This document shows, piece after piece, positions 22,901 through 35,599 of a DNA stretch of 64,000 bases (within the stretch, counting starts at the first letter, position 1; every line of letters starts with the position of its first letter). The translations under genes and the position numbers were made by a program. This DNA is from Fallopia convolvulus (taxonomy: Eukaryota > Streptophyta > Magnoliopsida > Caryophyllales > Polygonaceae): contig OZ024724.1 of NCBI GenBank assembly GCA_964016875.1, positions 39,021,786-39,085,785 on the forward strand. Direction: 5' to 3'. The notes under the pieces are model-generated. The model worked only from the letters and a program-made list of their open reading frames with translations, ran no database searches and was not told where the DNA came from.

Positions 22901-25900
22901 GGTGTAAAAAATGCTACCATCCAAAACTTGTATCATTTGATGCAAATTTCTCATATAAATGACCAATTTGGACAGAAATTAAGGGGGGCCATTTGGTGGG
23001 GTCACAATGTTAGATAATTGAAGGATACTTCATCAGTGTTTTAAAAGGCGAGACGATGGTCCCCCAGATTGCCTAGGTGCGCCACTAAGGCAAAGGCGAT
23101 CGCCTTTTCTTCAACGGTCCTGTAAATAACAAATATACATATAAAAGCTCAAGTAAGATCATTTCATGAAATTTTAGGTATAAAAACAAATTTCTGATGA
23201 AAAAACCAAATTTATTCAATTTATTGTAATAAAACCAAGGAGAGAGAGAGAAAACAAGATCAAAGGTGAACTACGAAAGAGAGAAGTCAGAGAAGACTTT
23301 GTCTTGTAAGTTGTAACGTATAATGAAATAGGTTTATGAGGCTAAGTATATAGAGGATTACAGGCAATGGAATCAAATTAAACGATGTCTTGGAAATATA
23401 TACTTGGAAAAGATAACAGGTTAAAAGATATGTTGGAAAAATAATAAGGAAATAAATGCTTAACATAGGGAGAGTGAAAATATGAATATATACACATATA
23501 TATTCAAAAGATAATAGATTAAAAGATAAAATTTTGAATCTACATTAACATGCCTTGAAAAATCAAACAAATCTGTATAAGGCCATCGCCTGGCGCCTGG
23601 AGTGCCTAGGCATCACCTAATCATGGCGGCCTTGCCTCTGTCAAGGCAGGTGATGGCTCGGCTTGAGTCTCCTCGCCTTTTCAAACACTGACTTCAATTC
23701 TGAAATATTTCATTATTAGCCAAAACATGTACTACATAGGAGCCCACAAGCCTATTTATAGACACAAAAGGATGGAATACTTAAGTTTGCTATGAGAAGT
23801 GGAGACTAGAGAAATATCTAGAATAAGTTAGTAGAGAAATATATAGAATAGGTTTAAGGCTAGTAGAAGTAGAGAAACCTATATAACTAATGATTAATTA
23901 AAGAGTTATCTAGAAACTATTAATTTAAGAGTAGTCTAGAACTGTAAGTTAGTCACATGACTAGCGTGTGACTTATTTATAAACTTCGTGTACTGTTTTT
24001 CATCTAAAAAGCTGTGGGCTTGCATCACACTATTGCAAATATCCTTTACATTCATGAGTCAGTTAGTTTATATCTTTACTATAGAGCTAAGGAGTGGTTG
24101 TGACTGCACAAGTTAACTGATTATCCTATCTATAGCTCTACTTGTTTGTATTACTTGGTTACTTAAGGAAATTATTGTCTTTTGTCATGCCGGAGTACAA
24201 CAGTCCTCATTTGTGCTGTGATGTGCAGTTGAAAATATTTGCAACCGGTACCCCAGGATTACAGAAGTAAATTTTTGTGGAATAACTGGGATTCATGCCC
24301 TTGTGATGAAAGCAGTTTCTCTTCTGAGGTGAATTACTGTAACCTCATAATTAAGTGATTTGTATCCTTTTAATAGGCCTGTTATTATTTACCATTCTGC
24401 CAATTTATGAGTTATGAGTGTCATGGTTTCTTGTGCATTCATCATTGTAGCAATCTTGAGGTTCTATCTCTGGGAAGAGGCGTCGTTGGGGATACATTTT
24501 TCTCTGTGATATCGGATTGTCAAATGTTGAAGAGTTTGACAATCAATGATTGTACTCTTACCAATATCCAAGAAATAAGTATCAGTCATGACCGGCTGCG
24601 ATGCCTTCAAATTACAAAATGCCGCATTCTTCGAATATCAATAAGGTATATATGTCTTATTTCAACTCTAAAGTAATATTGTAGCTATATTTGTTGATTG
24701 CTTTTGTTAGACTAAATTATTATGTTTTTCAGGTGCCCACAGCTTGAGTTTCTATCTTTAAAGCGTAGTAACATGGGTCATGCTGTGCTTAACTGTCCTG
24801 TCCTGCGTGAACTTGATATGGGTGCCTGTCATAAACTACCAGATGCTGCAATTCGTTCTGCTGTTACTGCATGCCCTCAGTTAGAGTCTTTGGATATGTC
24901 AAATTGTTCATGTCTTACAGATGAAACCCTTCGTGAAATAGCAATAATTTGTGATAATCTTCGTATCCTCAATGTATCATATTGCCCTAACATTTCACTG
25001 GAGGTCAGTTTATCTTTTGTCACTAAATTGAGTGTTCTATATTATTTGAATTGTTTTTATCAATATGATTTTATACCTTTTATTTTCTTTATAGTCTGTG
25101 AGACTACCGATGCTGACTGATCTGAAGCTTGAGAATTGTGAGGGCATAACTTCAGCTTCAATGGCTGCAATAGCTCATAGTTACATGCTTGAGGTCCGCG
25201 CTTTCGATTTTAGTAGCTGCATTTTTTGTCTTGGGTTGTTTATTGAAGAATATTATATTGACCGATTTGATTTGAATTTCACTCAGGTGCTGCAGCTTGA
25301 TAATTGCAGCCTATTGACATCAGTTTCACTGGAACTTTCTCACCTAAAGAGCATAAGCCTAGTTCACTGCCGCAAGTACAACCTACTGACCTATTCAGTA
25401 ATCATTACAGTTTTGTATCTTATTATTATCATGAAGATGATGATCAAAATTAATTCTTGGCTTTACAGATTTGTTGACTTGAATCTCCGCTGCCCTATGC
25501 TATCATCTTTAACTGTATGGAGATCTGCTGCTCTACATTGTATCAATATCACTTCAAATGCAATGAGGGTATATCTGGCTTTGACAAAAACAATCTCTTA
25601 TTTTTAAATTGAATCCGATGGGGGTCACTTAATCCTTAAATCTTAAATCTTCATTTTGGTGCAGAAACTAGTATTACAAAAACAAGAAAGTTTGACTTCC
25701 TTGTCACTGAAGTGCCAATATCTACAAGAAGTCGACCTATCAGACTGTGAATCCTTGACAAACTCTATATGTGAGGTTTTTAATGATGGTGGTGGATGCC
25801 CGATGCTGAAATCATTAGTTCTCGACAACTGTGAGGTTTGTGAAGCATATTTGACTGTTGACCATGCTAATTCAATTGGATAATTGCATTCTATGGTGCT

Positions 25901-28900
25901 TTTTTTGCCTGTGAGAGTAATGTTTTTGACAGTTAGATATTTAAGTCGTCGAATTGTAAATTCTCATGTTTGAACTCCTTTCTTCATGAAGTGTCTATCA
26001 TGAATGTATTGGCAAATTAATTGTTTTAATAATTTGGATGAGGTCTTGTAGTCATTATTATGCACTGGAAGCAGAGAAATAAAAAATGATTTAAAATTGT
26101 AGTTGAACAAATATATTTAAAAGATAAATTGCCAGCTTGCTGGTAACAAAGATTATTGTTTCTAGTCTGCTTTATTTTGCTTTGATGAATTAAACTAAGG
26201 TTACTCATACTAGCTAATTTTACGTCAATCTAGCATTTGAAAAATACATTGACCTTATTTCCTTGCTTTTATGGAAGTTGGAAGGTTCTATACATAAAAT
26301 ATTTCTAGTGCTGATTGTGCCTCCTCTTCAGTACTTCAGGTTTTGTTTTGTTCATAGCTTCAAACTTTGTGTTGCTGACTAGAGGCTAATTGCCATCTTT
26401 TCAAATCTTGTTTTGATTTTCTACAGAGCATCACTTCAGTGAAACTTTGCAGTACTTCCTTGGTCTCCCTTTCATTGGCAGGGTGTCGAGCTGTTGCTTC
26501 TCTGGATCTAAAATGCCCTAATCTGGAGCAAATTCGTTTGGATGGCTGTGATCATCTTGAAAGAGCTTCATTTTCCCCTGTAAGTTATATCTCCTTTGTT
26601 CTGTTAAATTTCTTAGTTATATGCTCTGTATGTATTGTGTTTATATGATCTAAAGTGGGCTTAAAATATTTCATTTTCACTGAGTTTTTTTAAATCCATT
26701 AGTGCATGTGGTCTGTCGCCTTAACACTGTCATGACCAATTGGCTTTGTGATTGAATTTTAACACTGTCATGGTCCACACCTAACAAATTCGTACTTTTA
26801 CTATTAGAAATTCACCCATTCTTAAAATGTAAGATTAGCCATATCCTACTTCAAATTCATACTTTTAACGGGAATCCAGTTGTGAGTACTTTATACAGGC
26901 TTTGTCACACCATAGCTATTCTGATTGAATAGCTCTATAGCTTTTGTTTTTATCTTTAGAGGATATCATTTGCACGCGATTAAATATAGTACTTGGTTAT
27001 ACTTATACCAGATGTTGGTATTTTATTTGCACTACAGGTGGGTCTTCAGTCACTTAATCTGGGGATTTGTCCCAAATTGAACACTTTAATCGTTGAAGCT
27101 CCATCAATGGTGTTGCTTGAGTTGAAAGGATGTGGAGTATTGTCTGAAGCAGCCATTAATTGTCCCTTGTTAGCATCTCTGGATGCCTCTTTTTGCAGGT
27201 CAAATGCTAGTAACCCTTTTTTTTTTATGGAGAAACGATATTCAATTAATGAAATATCCTTTAATTTGGTCACTTCTGAATGGTTCCCATCACTTCCCTT
27301 TCTTATATTCTTGCTAATGAGCCATTAAAAATTTCTAACTTACTCCTTTCAATCAAATTATGATCATAGAACTCGTTGTTTTAATTGTGATACCACTTCA
27401 TTATGAAATGTCTTTTGCAAGTTGATTGAAAAAATTTGTTCAAAAGTATAAAAGTGATTTTAAAGTATAAGTAGAGTTCACTTCGGTTTGGGAAATTGTA
27501 ATGGAAAATGAGAAAGAATGCTGTTATGAGAACATGTTTTGTACATTTGACTATTTATCAAATATAAATGTGAAATACACGGGGGTGCCCTGTATAATTC
27601 TGATACCTATATCATTTACATGTGCAGTCAACTCAAGGATGACTGTTTGTCTGCTACAACTATCTCATGTTCACTGATTGAGTCATTGATATTGATGTCT
27701 TGTCCATCTATTGGTCCTGATGGACTTGTCTCCTTGAAGCGATTAAAAAATCTCATCTACCTTGACTTGTCGTACACATTCTTGGTCGATTTGCAGCCAG
27801 TTTTTGAATCCTGCATGCAGCTCAAGGTAACTTCGATTCAGCACTGTTCATTTATTATGAATTAGTTTAGACAACCTATGTAGGGAAACTCACGAAATTT
27901 TATCTTTGGGATTTACTGTTATTTTGAATAGGATTAGTGCTTGAAAAAAATAGAGATAACGGACAATGCTTTGGCTTGATGAAAATGATTTTATGGGTTC
28001 ACTTGTTTCATATTTTCAAGGTGTTGAAGCTACAAGCATGCAAGTATCTTGATGATACATCACTGGAGGCTCTCTACATGGATGGCGCTCTTCCAGCTTT
28101 ACGTGAGTTGGATCTATCCTATGGGACTCTTTGCCAATCTGCTATAGAGGAACTGCTTGCTTGCTGTACGCATCTAACACATGTGAGCCTGAACGGCTGC
28201 ATTAATATGCATGACCTTGATTGGAGCTCCAACAAGGGTCGATTTAGAGGGCGAAAGGAAAATCTCTTATCCTCTGACTGGCATATAGACCAGCAAAATG
28301 AGCTCAATCACCGTCTTTTGCAGAATCTAAATTGTGTTGGTTGTCCAAATATCAAGAGGGTTCATATTCCAGCTAGTGCACATTGTGAAATTATGACATC
28401 TTTAAACCTCTCCCTATCAATTAATCTTAAAGAAGTTCATCTTGCATGCTCCAATTTGTGCTTTCTTAATCTGAGGTATGGAGCTTTCTTTCCTGTAGTT
28501 GGTTTCCCTTCCGTTTCCATTGTCCAGCTCATCCCCTTTTTCTTTTTATGCTTTGTTTAGCAATTGCTGCTCACTGGAAGTGCTGAAGCTCCAGTGTCCC
28601 AAACTTACGAGTCTATTTCTTCAGGTATGCACCATCTGTTAAACAATTTCCTTTTTCTTCTTCCTTTGGTTTGTGTAACTGTTCTGGATGGCTGTTCAAA
28701 CCTGGGAGTGGTGTTGACTGACCTATTGAACTTCTGTACTACTGAGAATTATCCATACCTTATTATCTATTCGCGCAACAATCTACTTTTAACTGTTAAT
28801 TTCTGGCTTAATTAGAATTTTTGCAAAAACATAGGTGAAATTTCCATGTCATTCAGCGTTGTTAACTGTTGTGACCCCATTCAATGGAACTGTCAATCTA

Positions 28901-29467
28901 ATTAGTTGAACTGACTGTACTGATTTTCACCTCCTCATCATTTGCATTTTTTTTCACCACCATCATATTGTTTCTGCAGTCATGCAACATTGACAAGGAA
29001 GCGGTTCTATCAGCAATATCAAGCTGCAACATGCTTGAGACTCTTGACATCCGCTTCTGCCCAAAGGTGAGAGCTGTCAATCTCTTTTCAATTTTATTGC
29101 CAGTACTTTGTTTTATAAGATCCAGCCAGCCTTTTCACTTAAATTCGGAAGTGCAATGAAACTTGAGGACAAAGGTGAAGTTGAATGCAATGAGACTGTC
29201 AAAAGTCGGTTATGATGAATCAGAGTACTTGATGAAAAATGTCTCAGGTTTTCAAGGTCCTTGTATATTTGCCTCTTGTTTGCAATATTGTGCAGGAAAA
29301 TGTCGAATCCCATATCTTTTGTTTTTAGTTTGTTATGACTTAACCCTAATGCAAATTGTTCCCTTTTTTTTGTTACCCCCCGACAGATTGATACAGTAAG
29401 CATGGCCAGGTTTCGCGTTGCGTGCCATAGTCTGAAGCGCGTCTACAGAGGTGTGGCAACCAATTGA
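19940..29467 (+). CDS. FBL15: F-box/LRR-repeat protein 15 (SLOMO-type), 17 exons, 1040 aa
   Basis: Exons: 19940-20475, 20886-21114, 21217-21349, 24229-24328, 24451-24645, 24733-25003, 25095-25193, 25287-25375, 25469-25568, 25665-25835, 26427-26579, 27038-27198, 27628-27826, 28021-28475, 28561-28624, 28980-29066, 29387-29467. All junctions are GT-AG, and the joined length is 3123 bases with no stop before TGA 29465-29467. The N-terminus (MRICCFLCFGDDD) and an acidic first exon precede an F-box at about residues 248-295 (LSDDLLHMVFSFLGHLDLCR ... VCKQW). A long array of Cys-containing leucine-rich repeats follows to the end. F-box proteins act as substrate receptors of SCF ubiquitin ligases. The Arabidopsis relative SLOW MOTION (about 990 aa) affects leaf initiation timing and auxin balance. 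I infer the same role here. The start was chosen because it matches the family N-terminus; an in-frame ATG lies upstream at 19868. Intron 3 (2.9 kb) is unusually long and holds two small transposons. Confidence 0.92.
22655..22952. mobile_element. MITE with long terminal inverted repeats, in FBL15 intron 3
   Basis: About 75 bases at each end are inverted copies: the left reads GGGAAATTTGCA ... GTAGCATTTTATAGGACCAA ... GGTATTCTTAAAAA, and the right, reverse-complemented, gives the same order with some changes. Total about 298 bp, no coding frame. Long inverted ends suggest a Mutator-like origin. No clear target duplication was found. Confidence 0.6.
23034..23700. mobile_element. hAT-type non-autonomous transposon in FBL15 intron 3
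   Basis: The left end CAGTGTTTTAAAAGGCGAG and the right end, reverse-complemented, CAGTGTTTGAAAAGGCGAG form inverted repeats. The flanks ACTTCAT (23027-23033) and ACTTCAAT (23701-23708) look like an 8-bp target duplication with one base lost. Length about 667 bp. No transposase frame. Starting CAGTG and an 8-bp duplication fit hAT elements. Confidence 0.7.
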
Positions 29468-30749
29468 TGTGATTCAAGGAACCCATAATCATTTGTGAGT
29501 CTGTTGCCGCTGTTAGAGAGTGTTTTTTATATTATTTTGCTATTTCCATTGCAGTGTTTGTTGTAGTTTCTAATAGTGTCAACGCATTATAAGTTTTGTG
29601 CAGTCCAGGTTTAGGACTGTACTTATAATGCTGTGTTGGGGGTGGACTTGGCTCATCTCTTTAATAAGGGTGTATTGTATGTCCTTGTAATTTATAGATT
29701 AACTATTATTTCCTTGGGAACTGAGCCCGTTGTATTGCAAACACCTCTATTCCTTGATGTAACTAGAAGGTTATCTCAAATAATGAATGTATTTCAAATC
29801 ATTTTGTATTATTTATTTTGTCTTGCATATAGTTTATATCATTTAATTTATGTACAGAAGGGTTTTTTTTTCCTGTTGAATGTTGTTACTGTTATACTAC
29901 AAACAATCATTTACAATTTTACTATTTAAATTATGCACTTGCCATATTTCATTAGTGATCTTCATCTTTACTTGTTTAAATTGATATACCAAATGAATTT
30001 AACGCAAACACAATATGGGCTTTCTTAGGGTTTAGATACCACATGGGTTTAGACTTTTTAGGTTTATTGGTAGAAAAATGCTGGATCCCAAGTTTCCAAC
30101 ACTCTCATTAGGTAAACAAATGATTTTCTGGGTCACAATCCATCGGATTGCAAAGTTGTAGCTATTTTTGTCTATGGTTTATTTTTTTCAACCCACTGAA
30201 ATTTAGGCTTCATTTGGACAACAAAATTCGGAGCTGATATGTAAATGTATGCACCAGCCATAGAACTCCCAATTTTAATAATTGCCAACAGATTGCAACA
30301 ATTTTTTTTCTCTGTATGATCAACTTTTTGTCTTGTTGCCTACATCAATCCTTCAATAAAATTTCAACTAACATCAAATATCAAAATTCCTTCACTGACA
30401 GGACACTGCTACCTCATACTACATATATCTGTACTGATTCTAAACAAACGGACCATAAGCTTAACAAATTTGGATTGTTTTATTTATTGGAATAAAAAAA
30501 CAATATAAGCCCCTAAAAACAAAAATGCTTTAACAACTTTTCGAGATTAACATTGCCTTAATCCCGTCCGCTTTAAGCTGAAATAGTCACTGCTTTAAAG
30601 TACAACTGTATAGACTTTTATAGAGCCAACAAATGATGCGATATCTCAAATTCAGTAAACCTTGTATTTCAAGGCACAACTGTATAAGCATTATAGAGCC
30701 ATGGGTTCTCAACCGAATGTTGGTTCACCTTGTTCAAATTGAGAGTTGT
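29468..30749. other. intergenic region between convergent genes
   Basis: AT-rich DNA holding the 3' UTR of the FBL15-type gene at its left and that of the lumen-protein gene at its right. No gene, repeat or transposon end was recognised. Confidence 0.5.
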
Positions 30750-32746
30750 TCATAAAATTGATTCCAACTGTTTGAGTTCCGGATCTATCTCCATAGTTTC
30801 ATAGTCGTCCACTGGAGCTCGGTAGGCATCCGCTATGGCTTTCCCTTTTTCCAATACATCAGAAGGAACTGTTTGTAGCAAGCTGCAAAGAAAATATACT
30901 TTTAACAATTATAACTATATGTGCATAAACAAGCAAAGAGAAAAGAAAAACTGAATCGATTAGCATCCGAGAATTGTTCAGCACTTGCCTGTCCAATGCA
31001 GTGAGAGCAGTACCAATCTGACCTTTCATGCGCTTGACCGAGGCTCCAGGATCGTTTCTGGAAGCATGCAGAAGCAGCGAATCGAGTTCTTCTAATGCTC
31101 TTCAACGCCCGCAAAAGAACACAAAAGAGGAGTAAGCCACACTTCTTACAGCATCAATTTTAATCATACACTTGCATAAGGAATTGGACCGACGAGTTAC
31201 CTGAGACATTGATCAACACTGTCAAAGGCTACTTTGCCCTTCCCACCATCTGATGCATATTGAGCCACCTACACTTTCATGTTCACACACAACGTTGTAA
31301 CTCTCAGAATCGTTTCCCTTAATTTTGTTGCCCTTGACTAGAGCATGAATTAAGGCAAAAATACCGACTTCCAAGTTCCAGCACTCAACCACCATTCACT
31401 ACTGAAAACATATGCAAGATTCGATCTAATGTAAAGACAAGTGATCAGTTGCGAGTTTTTGCTATCTTACAGCTCGAACGTTTGTACGAAAAGATGAAGC
31501 GGGGCCTGACCGAAGTAGAGACCTACAAGCTGCGTATTGGGGTTGCTCCTCTTCCAGACCTTTTTCTGCATCCCACAGTTGTACATGAATGTTAATAAGC
31601 AGGCAGCTAATAGCTATATCAACCAAATTCTCTCTTTACATTCATGCAGTATACAACCGACTCGTTGTATGAAAATAAGGCACATGTTAGGCATTGAATG
31701 ACTATATATTGCCAGTCAAGAGCAAGCAAAGTAGTTCATTCGAGCACATATAAGTTTTCTCGCTCCCCTTGGATTCTCGGTCAAATCTGTCCTAGCTAAT
31801 CCATATTACAACAGAGCATTTATCTCCTACGAACAAGCCATCATTAAGCAGATGAAGAAGTCATATGCATGTGATGGTGAAGAACCAGTTTTACCTAAGT
31901 CCTGAATTTGTAGCTGGGTTAATATAACTGCTGGTACATAGTCCTCCAAAGGCTCTAGTTTTTTCCTGAGCAAAAAGCATTTATCAACTATCAACTTATG
32001 GGTGGGTGAGATTTTGTAAATTGCGGACAAATTTAACAAATGAAATGAAAATAGTATCAAATCCTAAATAGTAAAACAATCAATGAGACAATCAATTCAC
32101 CAAATCTTACTCACCTTTTGACATACTTGTCAAAGCCCCCAGCAATTGCATCTGCACAGACATAAAAAAAATGCAGTAAAACAACCAACTTTGTCTATGA
32201 ATTAATAGAAATCAACCTAGAAACAAAAAGAGAGTTAATAGGAACATTGCTAGTGAAATTCAAAAGCTAAAAATCAAAAAGACAGTTGACAATTATCTTT
32301 CATAAATGATTCAGAATGCAGCATTAGACATGTAATTCCTAAAATTATCTTAAGAGATCAAGCTATGAAAAGAACAAGTCCAACTCAGACTATTGAAGTA
32401 AGGATCACTTTGAATTTGATCAATCTCACAATTCCAATACTCCATTGGATAAACCCCCAATTTTTGCGGTCTGTAATGAGTAGAAAAAAAAAATCAAGAA
32501 ACAAGTGGCGGAAATCAAAGGAATTGAAGACGTACATTGGGGAGGAGAGAGAAAGGGAAGGAGGAGGAGAGAAATGGAGACTAATCGCCTGCTCTCCGAC
32601 TTCTTCAGCTGGGGATCATGAAACGACGGCCAATTCAGTGGCTTCTCCGGTCGTTTTGGTGGGCTACTTGTTGCACGGGTGTGGAATACAGCGGTTGCGG
32701 GGGTGGAGGAGGTGCTAACGTGCGCAGGGTTGTAGTTCGTCGCCAT
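30750..32746 (-). CDS. predicted thylakoid-lumen protein of unknown function, 7 exons, 241 aa
   Basis: Minus-strand exons, in coding order: 32746-32536, 32151-32115, 31965-31895, 31565-31471, 31268-31201, 31099-30989, 30882-30750. The joined frame is 726 bases with no internal stop, ending at the TGA read from 30752. The protein starts with a Ser/Thr-rich plastid transit-like stretch (residues 1-50), then a twin-Arg pair (53-54), a hydrophobic run (55-66) and an A-x-A site (72-74). This is the layout of a Tat-pathway thylakoid transfer peptide. The mature part is mostly helical and charged, with no enzyme motif I recognise. It may belong to an uncharacterised plastid family (DUF7880-like), which I cannot confirm. 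The intron between exons 6 and 7 has a GC donor (GCAAGT) and an AG acceptor. The 211-base first exon holds almost the whole targeting signal. The gene is convergent with FBL15. Confidence 0.8.
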
Positions 32747-33010
32747 TAGCCCCGTCCACAGACCTTCGGAACTTACTGATCATAAGAAGATGGAGCCATG
32801 GAGGTCTTATCCGTTTTGCCTTGCCTTTTGTTCCACATAATATTTTAGCATGTTGCTCTAAACTTTTAATTTGACCATGTAGTTACCATTATTCATGAGT
32901 ATGGACCATTGATATGCAATATGAATTGGAACACGAGTTCATTAAAACATACAAGTTCATTTTTATCTAGATTACATTAATAGTGTGTGGATTTTATATT
33001 TGGCACCTAA

Positions 33011-34300
33011 TGTTTAGCTGATGAGCGGAAGAACGAAGAAGATCTCAAACAAACAGATTCAAATCGCAAACAACTCAAACTAAATTTTATTAAGCTTTTC
33101 AACATCAATTGGAATGTTAAGATCACAAGGGGTTAAAGAAAGGCGCACAGCTCGAAGGAATCGAACAACCACAAAGGTCTTCAAGGTACACTTTTTTTCT
33201 CTCTTCCTAGGTTTGGATTACAAAGGGAGTTCGAAGGTCGTCGGCGTCGTAAACACTCTCAATGCAAAACCCTAAAAGCTTCTCTGAATGATCCAACAAG
33301 CGACACAAGAGGAATCAACGATTTTTTAAATGGCACGCTTCAACCCTAGGCCACAAACGACGTCATTCGAGTAAGTGAGGGGATCATGCTATCTACGGGT
33401 GTGCGAGTCTTTTGGGCCATTTGGCCTAGATGACTTACTCATGCGCAACACACACATACACGTTATTACAAATACAAGCCCAAAGTCCAAACTTAGGAAA
33501 TTACAACCTAAAGATTATCAACTCTACAATTTGCCCTCCTAATTCCTAAGTTTACATCAAAAGTAAAACTTGTTCCTCGTTTGCATTGATCTTGGTCTTA
33601 CAACCTTTCTATCGTCGACCCATTTACCCTCCCAGGCACTGTTCTGGCTCGATCATATGTAAGTAATCCCAACAAAAGTTGAACTTATCAAGTGTGAAAA
33701 TTTTGGTGCAATTTGGACACATAGTTTTTACCTTCAATCTCTCTCAACAAACCTTGGAGCTAGATTGCTTCCTTAGAAGCTTCAGTTGCAACTATGTACT
33801 CTACCTTAGTTGAGGATAAAGCCACAATAGATTGTTGTTGAGACTTTCAATAAATGCAATTCCCATACCAGTTATAAACATATGAGGTGGTGGACTTTTT
33901 GTTGTCCTTATTGCTAGCAAAGTCAGAGTCAAAATAGCTATAGAGTTTAGAGGGAGAAGTATGCACACCATAAAACAAACCAAAGTTGGCAATACCAACA
34001 ATATTTCTCAAACAGAATTTCCTAGCATGACAATGTTTCTCAAAAGGTTTAGCCATATATCTATTCAAAACACTAATAGCAAAAGTAAGATCATGTTTAG
34101 TACAAATCATAACATACATCATAAATCCAACAACAACATCATAAGAGATAGCACTCATCTTACCCTCCTCTTCCTTAGAGAGAGGTAACTAGGCTTTTGT
34201 CAAGTCAAGGCGCCCTCCTAAAGACATGGAGGAAAGTTTAGCATTCAAAGCATGAAATCTATCTAACACCTTATGCAAATAATCTATCTAACACCTACCA
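33011..34300 (-). mobile_element. Ty1/copia remnant: RNase H part plus 3' LTR
   Basis: Read on the minus strand, 34290 to about 33740 codes the end of a copia polyprotein: TFAISVLNRYMAKP, then YFDSDFASNKDNKKSTTSY, then SSTKVEY, which match the RT/RNase H end of copia elements. A likely 3' LTR follows at 33528-33011, starting TGTAGAGTTGATAATC after the purine-rich GGAATTAGGAGGGCAAAT and ending GCTAAACA. The 5' part of the element is missing. Stops and frame changes show it is dead. Confidence 0.6.
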
Positions 34301-34768
34301 ACAAACACTCTAGTTGTTGGACCTTTGAAGCTAGAGGCGAATAATTTCGAACTTCACAAGAAAGATTTGATCTTCTTCATCCAAATTTCTCTTCTCTCTT
34401 CTCCTTTCTCCCTCTCACTCATGCGCTCCAATTTCTCTCAAAATGGGAGCACTCACAAGAAACTTTTTTTTCTCTCTCTTGTTGTGGTAGGCTGCCTCTA
34501 AAGCTGCTACACCTCCTTTTAATTTGAGAAATTTGATGTCAACAAGGAGGGAGATATGGGCAGGACAAAATTGGATCCGACCCAATGTAAAAAACATGTG
34601 GCTAAGAAGATAGATAATACAAAAAAAAGATATGTTAAAAAGATAGTTGTTAAACTAGTTATACTTGTCGTGTCATGCATGACTACATCGATTTAACACT
34701 TAAAATTTATTTAATGAATATGTTTTTAATTTAATATAAAAATAGGCAAGTAATTATCTAGATATTGA
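34301..34768. other. unassigned stretch
   Basis: No gene seen. Contains T-rich and pyrimidine-rich tracts around 34360-34480. It may be further decayed transposon DNA. Confidence 0.3.
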
Positions 34769-35180
34769 ATTTTTTTAATCAAAAAATGTAATTTAAGATA
34801 AATCTTTTACACAAAAAGATAATAAGATAAAGATAAAATAGTTTTTGTTATTTTTTTATTAAAATTTTAATTTAATTTGTTTTCACATAAATAGATAAAA
34901 TGGAATTTTATTCAAAATTTAAATTAATATAAATAAAATAAAAAACTTTAAATATAAGATGGGGACATAATCAATGTGAATTTTTTTTTATAAGAAAATT
35001 TGATTTAAGATAAATCTTTTACATAAAAATATAAAGACAATTTTCTTTACTTTTTTATTAAAATTCGAATTTAATTTTTTTTCACATAAATAGACAAAAT
35101 GGAATTTGATTGGAAAGTTAATTAATATAAATAAAAATAAAAAATTTTAAATATAAGGTGGGGTCATGATCAATGTGATA
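34769..35180. repeat. tandem duplication, two units of about 212 bp
   Basis: Landmarks such as AAGATAAATCTTTTAC recur 212 bases apart (34795 and 35007). CACATAAATAGA and ATAAGATGGGG/ATAAGGTGGGG also recur in the same order. Very AT-rich, non-coding. Confidence 0.75.
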
Positions 35181-35293
35181 GCTCAAAAAGATACAACTTT
35201 AATATAAAGTTATAGATAATTTTTTTATTCTAGATAAAATCTTTTAGATATAATTAATTATATACTCAGAATTTATCCTAATATATACTATAG

Positions 35294-35565
35294 TTTTTTT
35301 TTTTGATAAGGTAAAGATTAGGAGACCCTCTCTAAGGAGGACGTCCTAGAGCATCCTTGCGGATGAGAACCCGAAGTTATGGATTATCTAAAAGGAGGTT
35401 GGTAGGGATGTTGTGGCCCAGCTTGACAATTTTATCGGCCACAACATTACATGCCCTACCCACATATCTCACTGAAATAAGATTGAATTTATTAAGGGAG
35501 GCCATAATATCTGATATTAATATCTCAATTTCCAAGGACAAGTTCCAATGTATGAATTACGATAA
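35294..35565 (-). mobile_element. 5'-truncated LINE, 3' end only
   Basis: On the minus strand the fragment codes the end of a plant LINE RNase H domain (pattern VRYVGRACNVVADKIVKLG) and ends in a poly(A), seen as a T run at 35294-35304. Its sequence differs from the plus-strand LINE that follows, so it is a separate insertion. Confidence 0.7.
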
Positions 35566-35599
35566 AGAAAGAGACCCAGCCAATACTTTGTCGGGTCTC

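Noticed and set aside
21350..24228. Small frames in FBL15 intron 3 (21377-22370)
   Set aside because: No homology, and exons 3 and 4 join in frame across this region.
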